64,000 nucleotides of DNA, taken from the NCBI GenBank assembly GCA_003116995.1, contig BDSL01000195.1, forward strand, positions 1-64,000, written 5' to 3'. The notes under the pieces are model-generated. The model saw only the letters and a list, made by a program, of their open reading frames with translations. It was not told the origin of the DNA and made no database searches. This stretch comes from Yamagishiella unicocca. Taxonomy: Eukaryota; Chlorophyta; Chlorophyceae; Chlamydomonadales; Volvocaceae. The stretch's first letter is position 1; each line of letters starts with the position of its first letter. Positions 23,253 to 34,508 of the stretch are shown piece by piece. The position numbers and the translations under genes are program-made.

Positions 23253-26200
23253 CGCATCCACTCCCGCAGGACAGCCTACCGTGTTCTTGGGGTCGGCGAC
23301 GCTGCGCCCTCCCTCCCTCCCTCCCTCCCTCCCTCCCTCCCTCCCTCCCTCCCTCCCTCCCTCCCTCCCTCCCTCCCTCCCTCCCTCCCTCCCTCCCTCC
23401 CTCCCTCCCTCCCTCCCTTTCAAACGGGTTTTCCTTCGTACACGGGTTTTCCTTCCAACCTCCCTTCCCATCGGGTTCCGGAGCCGCCTGACCTGATGCC
23501 GGAACTGCCGTACGCGCTCGGGCATGAGCCTTGCTGTGGCCAGGATGTCGTCCACCGTGCTGAGCGTGAGCAGCGGCGACAGCAGGCGGCAGTCGTTGGC
23601 CAGATCCCACAGCTGAGCCGCCAGCAGAGAGAAGCTCAGGCGAGGCGCCTTGCCGGGCAGGTGGTACGAGGGGCGCTTGCTGCAGGAGGGAGGTGGTGTA
23701 GGCGGTGTTGGTGGCGGTGGGATGGGGGTGTTCTGAGGAAGACCCGTGGATGCGAGGAAAAACCGGATGGGGGTGGTGGGGGTGAAGGTAGTGGGGGTGG
23801 AGGCGGACGCAAAATAGGTGTGGGGGGATGCAGCGTAGGTCGGGTGGGGAGCCACCGCAGAGGACCGTCACCCGCTTTCCCGGGGGCCAACGTGTGTCTG
23901 CTAAAGTATTGCACCTGCTGCAGTATTGCACCTGCTGCAGTATTGCACCTGCTGCAGTATTGCACCTGCTGCAGTATTGCACCTGCTGCAGTATTGCACC
24001 TGCTACAGTATTGCACCTGCTGCAGTATTGCACCTGCTGCAGTATTGCACCTGCTGCAGTATTGCACCTGCTGCAGTATTGCACCTGCTGCAGTATTGCA
24101 CCTGCTGCAGTATTGCACCTGCTGCAGTATTGCACCTGCTACAGTATTGCACCTGCTGCAGTATTGCACCTGCTACAGTATTACACCTGCTACAGGTCGC
24201 TGCAACAGCTAGCACTCCCTCGCACGCACTCACGCGCACACACACACGAACACACACACACACGCGAATCGTCGTACTCACCAGTACTTGTCGTACAGCA
24301 TGCGCAGCTCCGTGTTATAGCACAGCAGCAGGTTGCTGATGGCCCTGCGGCTGACAGCGGGGTTCTCCTCCTCCTCCACCAGGTCCTCGATCTGGGGGGG
24401 GGGTGTTAAAGAGAATCCGCGAATCCACGGCCGACAAACCAAGGCGGTGAAGATCCGGGGGGGGGGTGGCGAGAAGACCCGGTTACATCACACAGGAAGA
24501 CGTGGAGGGGTGACCAAACAACCACGCACCCTTACCTCCCACATCGATTCCCCCGGTTCAGTCCCTACCCGCCCACCCAGCTAACCTCCCATGTCCATTC
24601 CCCCCGGTTCAGTCCCTACCCGCCCACCTGCATGATGACCCCGGTGCTGGCGGGTGCGAAGGTCTCGTGGGGCGCCAGCACTGGCCGGTCCTGCGCAAAC
24701 AGCCCCGACCAGACCTCCCCGTTTTCAAACACGTAGCACCCCTGCCCGTGCTTCTGGTCCCCCAGCCAGTAGCCCTCGTAGCGTGCCCCGGTGGCATAGT
24801 ACAACACGCCGTAGCCGTGGCGGCGGCCGTCCTTGAAATGGCCGTAATACCTAGGCGTGGGGAGACGGGGGAAGGCGGGGGAAGGTGGGGGAGGGTTTTT
24901 AGGGTTTCGGAGCTTCGCCTGCCGCAGTCCCCATTGCCGCCTTCCAGCCCATTGAGGCGCAATCGCTGCCGTACAGTGCCGCGAAGCGCCCACGGCTGCC
25001 CCCTCCGGTTCCAGGCAACCATCCAAGCGCCCCACCCCTGGAGCAGCCTGGTTCAACACTCGACCTCCGGATATCGTTTTTTTAAGTCCTCCAGCACGCA
25101 TCTCCAAACGTGTGGACCAAACATCTCCTGATCGGTTTTCCTATTCGATGCCGGCCCACGGGTTCCCACTCATACCCCCCCTGGAGCTCCCCCTCCTAGG
25201 CCCACGGGTTCCCACTCATGCCCCCCCTGGAGCTCCCCCTCCTAGGCCCACGGGATCCCACTCATACCCCTGCCCCCCCCCTAGGCCTTCTCTCCCGCTA
25301 GTAACCCCACTCTTTCTTTTCTCCTACGTCCGTACCGAGGGTTTCCTCCCCACCCCTGGAGCGCCACCCCCAACCGGTGGCTATACCAACGGTTGACGTG
25401 GTAGGTGTCGCCCCCACAACAGATGGAGGGGTGGCGCTCCAGGGGTGGGGAGGATACCGACGACCATGCGCCAACTATCCTGTCCCGTCGCGTAACACGG
25501 TTTTTACAACCCCCCCTCCACCTCACACACCTGTTGTGCATCAGCAGCTGCGCGTGCGCGGGTATGCCCAGCTCCCCCTCCGAGTACCAGACGTGCAGCC
25601 CGGCGCCGTTGGGCACGTTGTTGTCCCACTCGCCGCTGTACTGCTGCCGCGTCTTCTCCCACCGCATCGTGCCCGGCCCCTTCTTCTTGTCGCTGTCCCA
25701 CATCCCGTCGTACAGGTCGCCGTTGTCGTACTTCATGACTCCGGAGCCGTGCTTGACGTCGTTGACCCAGTTGCCTGCGGGCGGGGCGTGGGTTAACGAC
25801 GTGACGGCTTGCGGGCGGGAACGCGTTGGTGGTTGCTCGTACCGGCCCGCGGCCCCCACGTCATCCACATCCCATAGGCCGGGCTGACGTCACCCATGCC
25901 CCCTAGGCAAGGACGACGCGGCGACGGCGGCGGAGCCACCGCCGCCGCCGCCGCCGCCGCCGCCCGCGGCCCCCACGTCATCCACGTCCCATAGGCCGCG
26001 CCGTCGTCGTGGCCAGCAAAGGACGTAAACCTCCTCTCCTGTGTGTTTTTGCGTACCGTGTATTCCCCCCACGAACCACCCCGGGGACCGTCACTCACAT
26101 TATTCCCGTGGTGCCTCAGCAGCCCGTCCCTGCAGCCCCTCACCTCTATAGTAGCTCGTCCGCGCGCTGTTGGTGTACAGCACACCGTGCCCGTGCCGCA

Positions 26201-27274
26201 GCCCGTCGTGCCACTTGCCGTCGTACACCGCCGCCGACTTGGTGAACGACAGCCGCCCCCTGCCCTCCCGCTTGCCGTTGACCACGTAACCCTCGAAGCA
26301 GGCCCCGCTGGGCCAGGTGTAGATCTGCGCGGGTGCGACAACAGGACCCCCACACCAGGCACCAAACGCATTTGAGCAGGAGGCGTTGGCGTTGGCGCGT
26401 TGGCAGGGCACTGAGCTATACCACACGGATGAGGATTGGGTCTCACACGGCGAACCGACCCAGGTCGGAACCGACTGCTCGTCCGTTGCCGTACACACAG
26501 GGCCCACGAGCGAAGCACACGCGCGCGGGCGCGGGCTCCCTACGGCTTGGAAGAGAGCAAGAGGAGGCCGCCAGGGCGGGTGTGTTTCTGTGTGTGCTGG
26601 ATCCGGGATCCACACCCGGATCAGACGTGGTGGATCCTGGCTCTCCCTGGGTCAGGAGCCGCAGTAGGGCTGCTTACAGGCGCCTGCTCATCTGGTGCTG
26701 GTGCTGGTGCTGGTGCTGGTCCTTGCGCCAGCCGCGCGGTTACTAATATATGTCTGTTGTTGGGGCAAAGGCAAAACAGCCCGTAGTTTGAGCGCAACAC
26801 GGCCAACGGGTTGCCCCGTGAGCCCGCAGCGACTCGACAGTCGGCCCCCGCCCGACTGGTGTCTCCGGCGCTCTGCCGCCGTGCTGCTGCCGGTAACACT
26901 GCAGCCAGGTACTACCCCTGCCGCCCCGTACCCATCAATACGAGGGTGGCGGCCAGGACGTGCGCCTAAGGTGCCCGCGGCACCCGAATAGGCACCGTCA
27001 CCAACACCCGAGGGGCACCAACACAGGAGGGGGTTTCGAACCCGGCGAGGATGGCGGAACAAGGCACATCGCTCACCCCCTTGCCAGTAAGCTTGTTGTT
27101 CTGGAACTCGCCCTCGTAGCTGATTCCGTCGGGGAATGTCAACTTGCCCTGCCCGTGCATTTGACCCGCAGACCAGCTGCCGTCGTACGTGGCTCCGCTT
27201 TTGAAAGTCACACGTCCGCGACCGCTCCATCTACCCTGTGCGTCCGCTGTGCCGTCGTACGAGGTGGAGGCCAC
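21706..27274 (-). CDS. RSPH10B: Radial spoke head protein 10 homologue B-like MORN protein
   Basis: Eight exons encode 728 residues: 27077-27274, 26144-26324, 25531-25774, 24628-24850, 24282-24391, 23493-23679, 22323-22945 and 21706-22126. Junction phases 0, 1, 2, 0, 2, 0, 2 all agree. Exons 1-4 encode MORN repeats in the order seen in vertebrate RSPH10B: GATYDGSW...HGQGKLTF, then YTWPSGACFEGYVVNG, NWVNDVKHGSGV, YYGHFKDGRRHGYGV and ARYEGYWLGDQKHGQG. Exons 5-7 match the helical middle of that family (AISNLLLCYNTELRMLYDKY, LLAAQLWDLANDCRLL, LSYEQRRFWSYLAHENI). The C-terminus (about 640-728) is acidic, with PEPEPEP and Gln/Glu runs. RSPH10B-type proteins sit in the radial spoke head of motile axonemes and help control dynein bending. 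The protein is much longer than the small RSP10 of Chlamydomonas. Exon 8 start and the GTCAGG donor of exon 6 are the weaker sites. Confidence 0.88.
23307..23418. repeat. (CCCT)n microsatellite
   Basis: About 28 perfect CCCT units in intron 6 of the RSPH10B-like gene. The transcribed strand is therefore an (AGGG)n purine tract. Confidence 0.97.
23907..24195. repeat. 17-bp minisatellite, 17 copies
   Basis: Seventeen head-to-tail copies of TATTGCACCTGCTGCAG fill exactly 289 bp of intron 5 of the RSPH10B-like gene. A few units carry CTACAG in place of CTGCAG, and the last reads TATTACACC. Every unit except these carries a CTGCAG hexamer. Units are nearly identical, which indicates recent expansion. 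Confidence 0.97.
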
Positions 27275-27850
27275 CTGTCAGCCGATGAGAGGGTCGCGTT
27301 GGCTCCTCATGGGCAGCGGCCGGGCCATACACGCTTTGCGCGCAACAATGTTGTCATTTTATCAGGACGCACCGCCTCCAGTTCCGGTTCCATGGCGCTC
27401 CGTTGCCAACCGCGGCTCGCTCAGTGCCCAGCGGCCCGCATGCGCGAGACCCACCCCACGCTAGTGCGATTGAACACAGGATTTGCTTTTCAAGTATTGG
27501 GGTCACAGTAGGTATGCAAGAACAGTTAGAAGAAACACGAACCTATCCTAACAGTCGACGCTCGAAGTGAGCCACGGAGAAAGGCAGCTATTCCCAGAAA
27601 TAGTCAGTGCTTCACATCAATCGTCTCTGTAGGAACCGTTACTCGCCTGCCGCGAAAAATTGGACACGGTGAAAACAGAAGCCGAACGTGTACGGCACGG
27701 CCATTTGGTACGGACGCATTGTTAAGTGCAGGTGTGCACGCTTTGCTAGAACCACATGTTCTTTTCCTAAGAACGTTGCCAGACGTAAACCTAGGTCCGT
27801 GTCTGTGAACCTCTTTACCCCGCCGCCACCGACACCGATACGCGATAGCC
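27275..27850. promoter_or_regulatory. Divergent promoter region, RSPH10B-like and NHP2
   Basis: The start codons at 27274 (minus) and 27851 (plus) are 576 bp apart, so both upstream regions lie here. I see no clear TATA box. The call is positional only. Confidence 0.5.
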
Positions 27851-28937
27851 ATGGGCAAGTCCGACAAGACTGACACGGAAAAGGGGGAGCAAGGGGGTGA
27901 CTATGAGGGCAAGAAGAAGTTCTGCTCTGTGATAGCGAAGCCTCTGGCAGACGAGAAGCTATGCAAGAAGGTTTACAAGCTAGCGAAGAAGGCTTCCAAA
28001 CGGAAGCAAATCCGGCGAGGAGTGAAGGAGGTGGTCAAGGCACTACGGAAGAACTCAAAAGGGTAAGTTCACGCACTAAAGCCCTTCCGCCGCCCATCAC
28101 CTACGCAGGCCGGCGGCAGGTCTGATGCGTGTTGTAGCATCAGTACTGTGCGCAGAATTATCAAGTGTGAACATCCATTGAACTCTTGGGCCTCATTCGC
28201 AGGATTTGCATCCTCGCGGGTGACATCTCCCCTATCGACGTGCTTACGCACATCCCCATCGTTTGCGAGGACCACAAGATTCAGTACATCTACGTGCCTT
28301 CCAAGGAGGTGTGTAAACATTTTGCCGTTGGGTTGCAGTCTTGCGTGGAATCGGGCGCAGCCGTCCTATGCCGCTTAACTGCCATGTGCACAAGCAATAT
28401 ACACACCATTCCCCCGAACTAAAGCGCAGCAGGACGCTTACATACAGTATCATATTGGAGAGACCCGATAGCGCAGCGACCAAATACACCTGCAGACATA
28501 ATGTGCTCCAAAGGGGGGCCTGCTATCGCTTGCACTGCAGCCAACGCGTCGTCTGCGTGTTTTCTCATTCAACACCAACCATTCGTGCGCCCAACTGAAT
28601 TGAATCGCTCATGTAGCTGGCCGCGAGTAAAGCGGAAGCTTGCGCTGTGCTCGTTGTTACGGTTTGACAACGTGACGGTACCAGCGCTACGACCATCGGT
28701 TTATACAAGCGCACTGCCAATGCTGCCAGATCCGTAACCAGAACTCGACCCCCCCTGGATGCACTCTGCATGCAGGACCTCGGTGCCGCCGCACTGAGCA
28801 AGCGGCCCACCTCCTGCCTGCTCATCCTTCCCAAGCCGCTCAAGGGCGGTGACGGCGACGAGGCGGAGGCCAAGGAGTTTGCGGAGGCGTACAACGAGGT
28901 AGAGAAGAAGGTCAAGGCAGCTCAGGTGGTCTTTTAA
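27851..28937 (+). CDS. NHP2: H/ACA ribonucleoprotein subunit NHP2
   Basis: Three exons, 27851-28062, 28203-28308 and 28776-28937, encode 159 residues; junction phases are 2 and 0. NHP2 is a core protein of H/ACA snoRNPs, which guide pseudouridylation of rRNA in the nucleolus. The product has a short Lys-rich N-terminus and the family's KKVYKLAKKASKRKQIRRG. It then has the L7Ae-type RNA-binding fold motifs GVKEVVKALRK, CILAGDISPIDVLTHIPIVC, YIYVPSKEDLGAAALSKRPT and CLLILPKP, and a charged C-terminal tail. Length is normal for the family. Donors are AAAAGG|GTAAGT and AAGGAG|GTGTGT; acceptors CGCAG|GATT and ATGCAG|GACC. The start is the first ATG of the frame in good context (GCCATGGGC). Confidence 0.95.
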
Positions 28938-30277
28938 GAGGAGGGCAGCAGGTGGCGTTTTGAAGGGGCAGCAGGCAGTGTTTTGGAAGGGCGTGCCACC
29001 CTGCCCGTGCGCTGTGCTGTGGGCACAGACGCCATGCGGCAGCAGCGCGTCTGGCGGAAAGGCGTGTTTGCACGAGATGCGCCCGCTGCAGCACCGGCAG
29101 CGGCGGCGGCGTAAGCACCTCCGGAGGCAATCGCAACAGGCAATGAACAGGGAGAAAGAGCACGGCCCGGCCCGGCCGTGTTTACAACGAGTCCAGCCGG
29201 TGTTGTTTACAGCTAGACCGTGGCTGCAGAAGCAGCAGCAGCAGCAGCGCGTCTGCAGTATGACTTCGGCGTACGAAGTTGCGCCATGGGGGCGCCAGCC
29301 CCATACGGATGCGGCAGCAGCAAGCGGCAAGCAATAGAAGCCTCATCAACGCTGGTTTGTGCCGTTGAGGAGGGGCAGCGATCTGGGTCAGCCCGGAGCC
29401 ATTTCGACCCTCTCCCTTATGGAGTGGAGTGGCCGCCCAGGCCCTCAACTGCTGTGGTGGCGTCAGCCAAGCCAGCGTAAGCAGCGCAGCGTCTGCGTGT
29501 GTGTGGGTTCCGGACGCCTGCGTGCCATCCCAGCTGCCGCGCGCTGCGGAGTTGTCGTAGTCGTCGTCTTGCGGTGCTGCGCTGTCGCTGCAAACGGTCA
29601 AACGAAAGCGCGGCCGCAGCGGAGGGAGTGTTAGGGCGTCTCAGGCGCAGGGTAGAGGGCGTTAGGACTGCCTGGCGCGGATGCGGTTGGGAGTTGGGAG
29701 TTGGCGGGTCGCTCTTTGACCGGGCACATGACGGGCGCATGACCCGACGTCACCCGCTGATAACCCGTGTGGGCTGTGGCCCCGGCCGCACCTGTTGCGA
29801 AAGCCGGGGGCGGTGCGGCGAAGTGCGGCCCGCGGGCCTGCCAGCAGGGTGGTTCCGGGTTCCGGAGCTGGTGTGCGGGAGGGACCTTACAGCGTCGAGT
29901 TGGCCCAGCCGAGCAGGGAGCCGTGTGCGCAGCCCACAGCTGTGCGTCTGCGGCCATCTGCGCGGTGACCACACTGGGAGGGGCATGTGGATGGGGTCGT
30001 GGCTTGTATTGGTCTCCAGGTGTTTCTCGGGCGTGTATTCGTGGGGTCTGAGGACTCGTGCTCTGAGAACTCGTGGTCTGAGAGGCCCCTTGGCACCCTT
30101 TGGCGTGGTGCTTGGGGTCACCTTGTCGGACACCTCCCGGTTGTGGCGGGTGCTGCCATCACGAGGGTTGTTTGACTGCTGCGAAGGCTGTGAATGCAGC
30201 AGCAGCATGGTTCTTGACTGCTTCGACTGCCCGCAAGCAGGCAGTAGGGCGGAGGAGGGCCCGCAGCCGCCGCCGCC
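28938..30277. other. 3' flanks of the converging NHP2 and J-domain genes
   Basis: This holds the 3' ends of two converging genes. It has Ala/Gly-coding GC-rich ORFs in several frames but no domain or splice pattern. A TGTAA on the minus strand near 29890 would suit poly(A) addition of the J-domain gene. No gene is called. Confidence 0.45.
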
Positions 30278-33200
30278 TCAGCGTCCTGCATCGTAGGCGG
30301 CGCGACGTGCTGGGTCGCGCAGCACTGAATAGGCTTCCTGCAGTGCCTGGAAGCGCTTGGTGCTCTCGGCCTTCTTCAAGGGGTCCGGCTGCCTGCATGG
30401 CCGGGGATTGGCCAGGTGGGAGGGAAGGACAGCGTTGGCGTTGTTATGGCAGCTGGTTGCGCGGATGGGTATGAGGCAGCGGCAGCTGTTGCCTCTGCAG
30501 CGGGAGGGGCAAGGGGTCGAGCCCCTAGGGCACATGATAAGCCTCCTGGTAGCGTGTGCGAACCTGGGCATGCTGTGACGCGTGGGTGGGCGAACCTTCG
30601 GGCAGGTGCCACCGTTTCAGAAAGGAGACGAACTCTTTGTATACATACATACACATCGAACGACGACGACGACGACGAGCGACCGGGTCACCGCCGCTAT
30701 GCCTAGCTTGCCGCTAGGTGTACGGCACTGCGGGCGTGGGGTGTCGTACAGGACCTTCGGACCGCCGCGTCCTGGAGCCGTCCGTGTTTTAATTGTGGCT
30801 GCGCCGGCCGGCAGGTTTTCAAGCCGCACACCAAAACGGCGTGCGCTGCAGTTAGTTACGGGCCACGATGTTGTTATGACGCGCTTGGGGTGGTGGGGTG
30901 AGGTGTCGGCGCTGAGCAGCCGGTCGTTGCTCTCGTTGCGGCGCTCGGTTTAGCGATTGGGATACATCGCTCGATAGCTCTGTGTATCGCCCCTCCCATG
31001 CATTCCCTTATCGCGCGGAAGTTGCCTCTCGTCTTACCACAGCACCTCGCAAGCCAAAACGCTTCCCTAATCGGCTTTCCTAGGTCAGCGAGCGACCCAC
31101 GGGTCTTCCTCTCACACGCAATCTAAAACAGGGCAGCCCTGGGCCACTACGCGAGGCACATGCAAATGCAGCCCTGAACAGCTGAACTCCGCCCCCGCAC
31201 CCCCTTTTTGATGCCACTAACCACCAACTATCCATCAACCACAACCGCCAACGTCGCCGGCTCCTCGTCACGCACCTGTCGGGGTGCCACTTCATCGCGG
31301 CAGCTCGGAAGGCCGACTGGATCTCGTCGGTGCTACTGCCGCGGCTCACTCCGAGTATGCGGTAGTAGCTCTTGGAGTCGGCACCCGATGCGGCGCCGCC
31401 ACGGCTACTGCCACTCGCCCTGCCGCCGCCGCCGCCACCAGGGCCGCCCTGCGCGTGACCGCACGGTTGGTTGGTTGGTGTGCCGTACCAAAGGGTGTAA
31501 GCCCCGAAACCGCGACGATACACACGCTCTCTGCAAACGCGCGCGCAGCCGCCCACTGGGCTCCCACGTGGCTTCCTCATTGCCGTACCTGCTGCCGGTT
31601 GTAGCTGTGGCTGTAGCTCCCACCGCTGGTGTACGAATGGCGGCTGCCGTCGTCCGTGTCCTGTCGTACCCACTCGTACTGCCACCACCGCTCCTGCTCC
31701 TGCTCTTGCGCATCCGGCAGCGGCTGCTGCAGCCGCGCGCGCAGCTGCAAGAAGGAGGCGTACAGCTCCGGCCAGAAGCTACAGCCGGAGTTGGGGTCGG
31801 TTTGCCGTTGGCCGTTGGTGCACGAGGCAATCGGTATCGTCCCATGCCATCGATATGTCGTACAGGCGCCATCCCCAACAGCCCGCTCTCCAGCCCACAA
31901 CCCCAAACGCGAGTTCGAAAGCTTCCTTCCAGCTAGTACGGTACGGTACGGTACGGCCCGGTACGGTAATGCCTATTTTCTAACCTCGTCGGATTCACCT
32001 GCACCCTCTATCCCGCCGGATTCCCCTCTCGGCCCCAGCACGCACGCACGCACCTGGCTACACCGAAGCCGACAGCCCACGGCAGCGCCACCCCCAGCAG
32101 CAGCCCCACCGGCCCCGAAACCACCCCCAGGAAGCCGCCGGCCACCAGCGATACGGCGGCTGCCGCGGCTCCAACGCGGCTGGGGTTGGGCAGCAGTGGG
32201 CCCGAGGAGAGGCCGCCCGTGAAGCCTGCAGGCGGGTAGGCCCGGCACGACGCGGGCGGAGGGGCGGCGGAGGAGGGGCGGGGCGCATCAATCACCACCG
32301 CTCCCATCAACCACCAACAAACCAACCGAAACCCACTGCCACAGGGGCGCCCACCATCATCACCACCGCCACCACCACCGCCACCACCCACCGGCCACGT
32401 ATGTGCGCAAGGCGGTTTCCCGTATCCGCGTCTTGAACACAAACACGGGCGAGAAGACCGGCGTGGCGGTGAGGCCCGCCAGCACCACGTCCAAGATAAC
32501 CAGCTGCACCTTGTCGCCGCCGTACTGCCGCAGCAGCTGCTCCTCGGCGTTTCGGAGCTCGGCGCGCCTGCGTTGCACCGCACACGCACACGCGCAGCAC
32601 AGCACAGCGTAGCACAGTATAGCACAGCATAGCATGTTTTCGCTTGGCGCTTTTGCAGCGCGACAACGCCAGGCAGACGGCGCCACGTCAGCGTGAGGAA
32701 GCAGAAGCGAATCTACGCATGGGCCTTGCGGAGATGGATGCTCCGGCGTGAGCAACAACTGGGAGGAGGGAAGAGCTGGCACCAGGCGTTGGCGCCGCCA
32801 TACGACGTCCTCCTGGCACGCCTTCTTCACGCAGCTCGGTAGCAGTCAGTCGTGCGTGCCCACCAAGCCCTGGGTTGCTGGCAACCGCACCTGATGGCTA
32901 CCCGCGCCACCTCCGCCGCCTCCTGGGGGCCAAACCGGAACGGAATCATGCGGTCTGGAGCACCGGGACTGTCCCGCTCCTGGTCCTGCTGCTCCTGCTC
33001 CGGATCCTGCTTCATCTGCTTCGAATCCATTTGCCGTACGTACTCTTGGTACGTCAGCGCTCGCATCACGTGCACGCCGGGCTTCATGCGGTCCAGAGCA
33101 GGGTCGTGGCGGTACTTGGATCCGCCGTACACCTGCGCCTCGACGGCCTCGGCGTTCCAGCGGCGGCTGTAGCGCCAGTTGGGGAGTACGGTGCGCCAAT

Positions 33201-34101
33201 CGGTTTCCCAGTACGACTCCATGCGGCGCGTGGCGCGGTTGTAGCGGGAGGCGAGGTAGGTGTGGCCGATCTGGTGGTGGTTTAGGGGGAGGAGAGGGAA
33301 GGACGCACGGCGGCGCAGGCAGTGTTGTGTGTTTTGCCTCGCTTCGACCCGCACGCCGCTCTGCTCCGCCCGCTCCCCCCCCCCTGGATCGTCCTGGGCG
33401 CCCCCCATCGCCCCCAAAGGCCTTATGGACGCTGCTTGATTGGGTCGAGCCTGCGAGGAGTGTCAACTACGACAGCAGCAGCAGCAGCAGTCATGGCAAC
33501 TACCAACTACCAAGGTAGTTGTGGTTAGTTATGACGCCAGGCCCTGGTCTCGCCGCACCTGAGCCGATTGCACAAAGACCTGCGCCTGCGACGAGAAGCA
33601 CCAGAACGGCAGGAGCACGGATTTGGTGGTTGGCTTGCCGCCGGGGTGAGAAGTGAAGAGGCCCTCGTGGTGTCGCTCCCACTCTCGCTCCGCCTCGTTG
33701 CGCGAGAGGCTGAAGGGCAACACCCGGCATTTGGATGCGAGAAGCTCGTGGGGGCCGTTCGTTCCGGAACCAGCGCCGGACGAGCTAGACGAGCTGGACG
33801 AGCTGGAGGAGCTGGACGAGCTGGAGGAGCTGGACGAGCTGGAGGAGCTGGAGGAGCTGGAGGTGGTGAAGGAGCGACCGCTGCCGCTTACAGGGGCGAG
33901 GGCGAAGGTGGAGCGGTGTAAGAGGAGGAATGTCCGCGTGTGTGTGGATGGTGTGTTGAGGCGACAGTGTCCACGATGCAACGGTATTTGACGAATGCTG
34001 ATGATGAGTTGGCTGAGCGCAGGAAGGGCTGCATGGCAAAGGCTAAAGCCTGGAAGCAGAGCGCCCAACGCGGGCACGAGCTGCGATGCCATCAAAGGCA
34101 A
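30278..34101 (-). CDS. Mitochondrial-type protein with C-terminal J domain
   Basis: Seven exons encode 582 residues: 33559-34101, 32891-33270, 32392-32567, 32054-32225, 31589-31778, 31276-31448 and 30278-30392. Phases 0, 2, 1, 2, 0, 2 all agree. The N-terminus (MASQLVPALGALLPGFSL, then basic stretches and a run of about 30 Ser) looks like a mitochondrial presequence. The middle is unique (LLPFWCFSSQAQVFV, YWETDWRTVLPNWRYSRRW). Exon 4 encodes two Gly/Ala/Val-rich hydrophobic segments, about 376-420, likely membrane-spanning (AAAVSLVAGGFLGVVSGPVG, LLLGVALPWAVGF). The J domain is at the extreme C-terminus, about 514-580: SYYRILGVSRGSS, HPD at 542-544, then ALQEAYSVLRDPARRAAYD and a stop. J domains stimulate Hsp70 ATPase. 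The client and subfamily are not identified. The in-frame ATG three codons downstream (34092) is an equally good start. Confidence 0.85.
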
Positions 34102-34508
34102 CGCCGTTCTATTTGAGGAGTGAATTGCATGCAGAGATCATCGCATGGCAAGGTATCGGCAAGGCATATACTGATACCGGTGACCATGCGAGCGAAACAT
34201 ATGCCTTGGCTCGTCCTTTTATGTACGGGATGCATTGGGCCCTCTTTTTGCGTTTTCCTTTGCAGGCCGTGTCATTCAGCATTTCCTTAAGTTGTGGTCT
34301 GAATTTACGTGTCAGCGCAATACGCTTTGCAGCTGAGGCTCTCCGCGTTCATATCGTGCCAAGCCACCACCACGTTTGTACCCCATTGACATTACTTACT
34401 GAGGCTATCATAGCAACCATAGGACTTCGTAGCTATTAGCTGTGATTGTGTTGCAGGCAATTGGGTCGCTTTGGTGGAACAAAGGAACCTCAGCTAGCAT
34501 ATCCTGCG
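34102..34508. promoter_or_regulatory. Divergent upstream region, J-protein and VTT genes
   Basis: About 400 bp separate the two start codons. A CAG acceptor-like site at about 34458 (GATTGTGTTGCAG) precedes the VTT start codon, so the VTT gene may have a 5' UTR intron here. No core promoter motif is clear. Confidence 0.4.

Noticed and set aside
22476..23855. 459-codon minus-strand ORF as an independent gene
   Set aside because: It strings together exons read in the wrong frame, introns and the GGGA repeat; the RSPH10B exon frames here are different and domain-supported.
23145..24409. Long plus- and minus-strand ORFs made of LLQYCTCCSIAPAAV-type repeats
   Set aside because: They are translations of the 17-bp and CCCT repeats inside RSPH10B introns; 17-bp units rotate through three frames and happen to lack stops.
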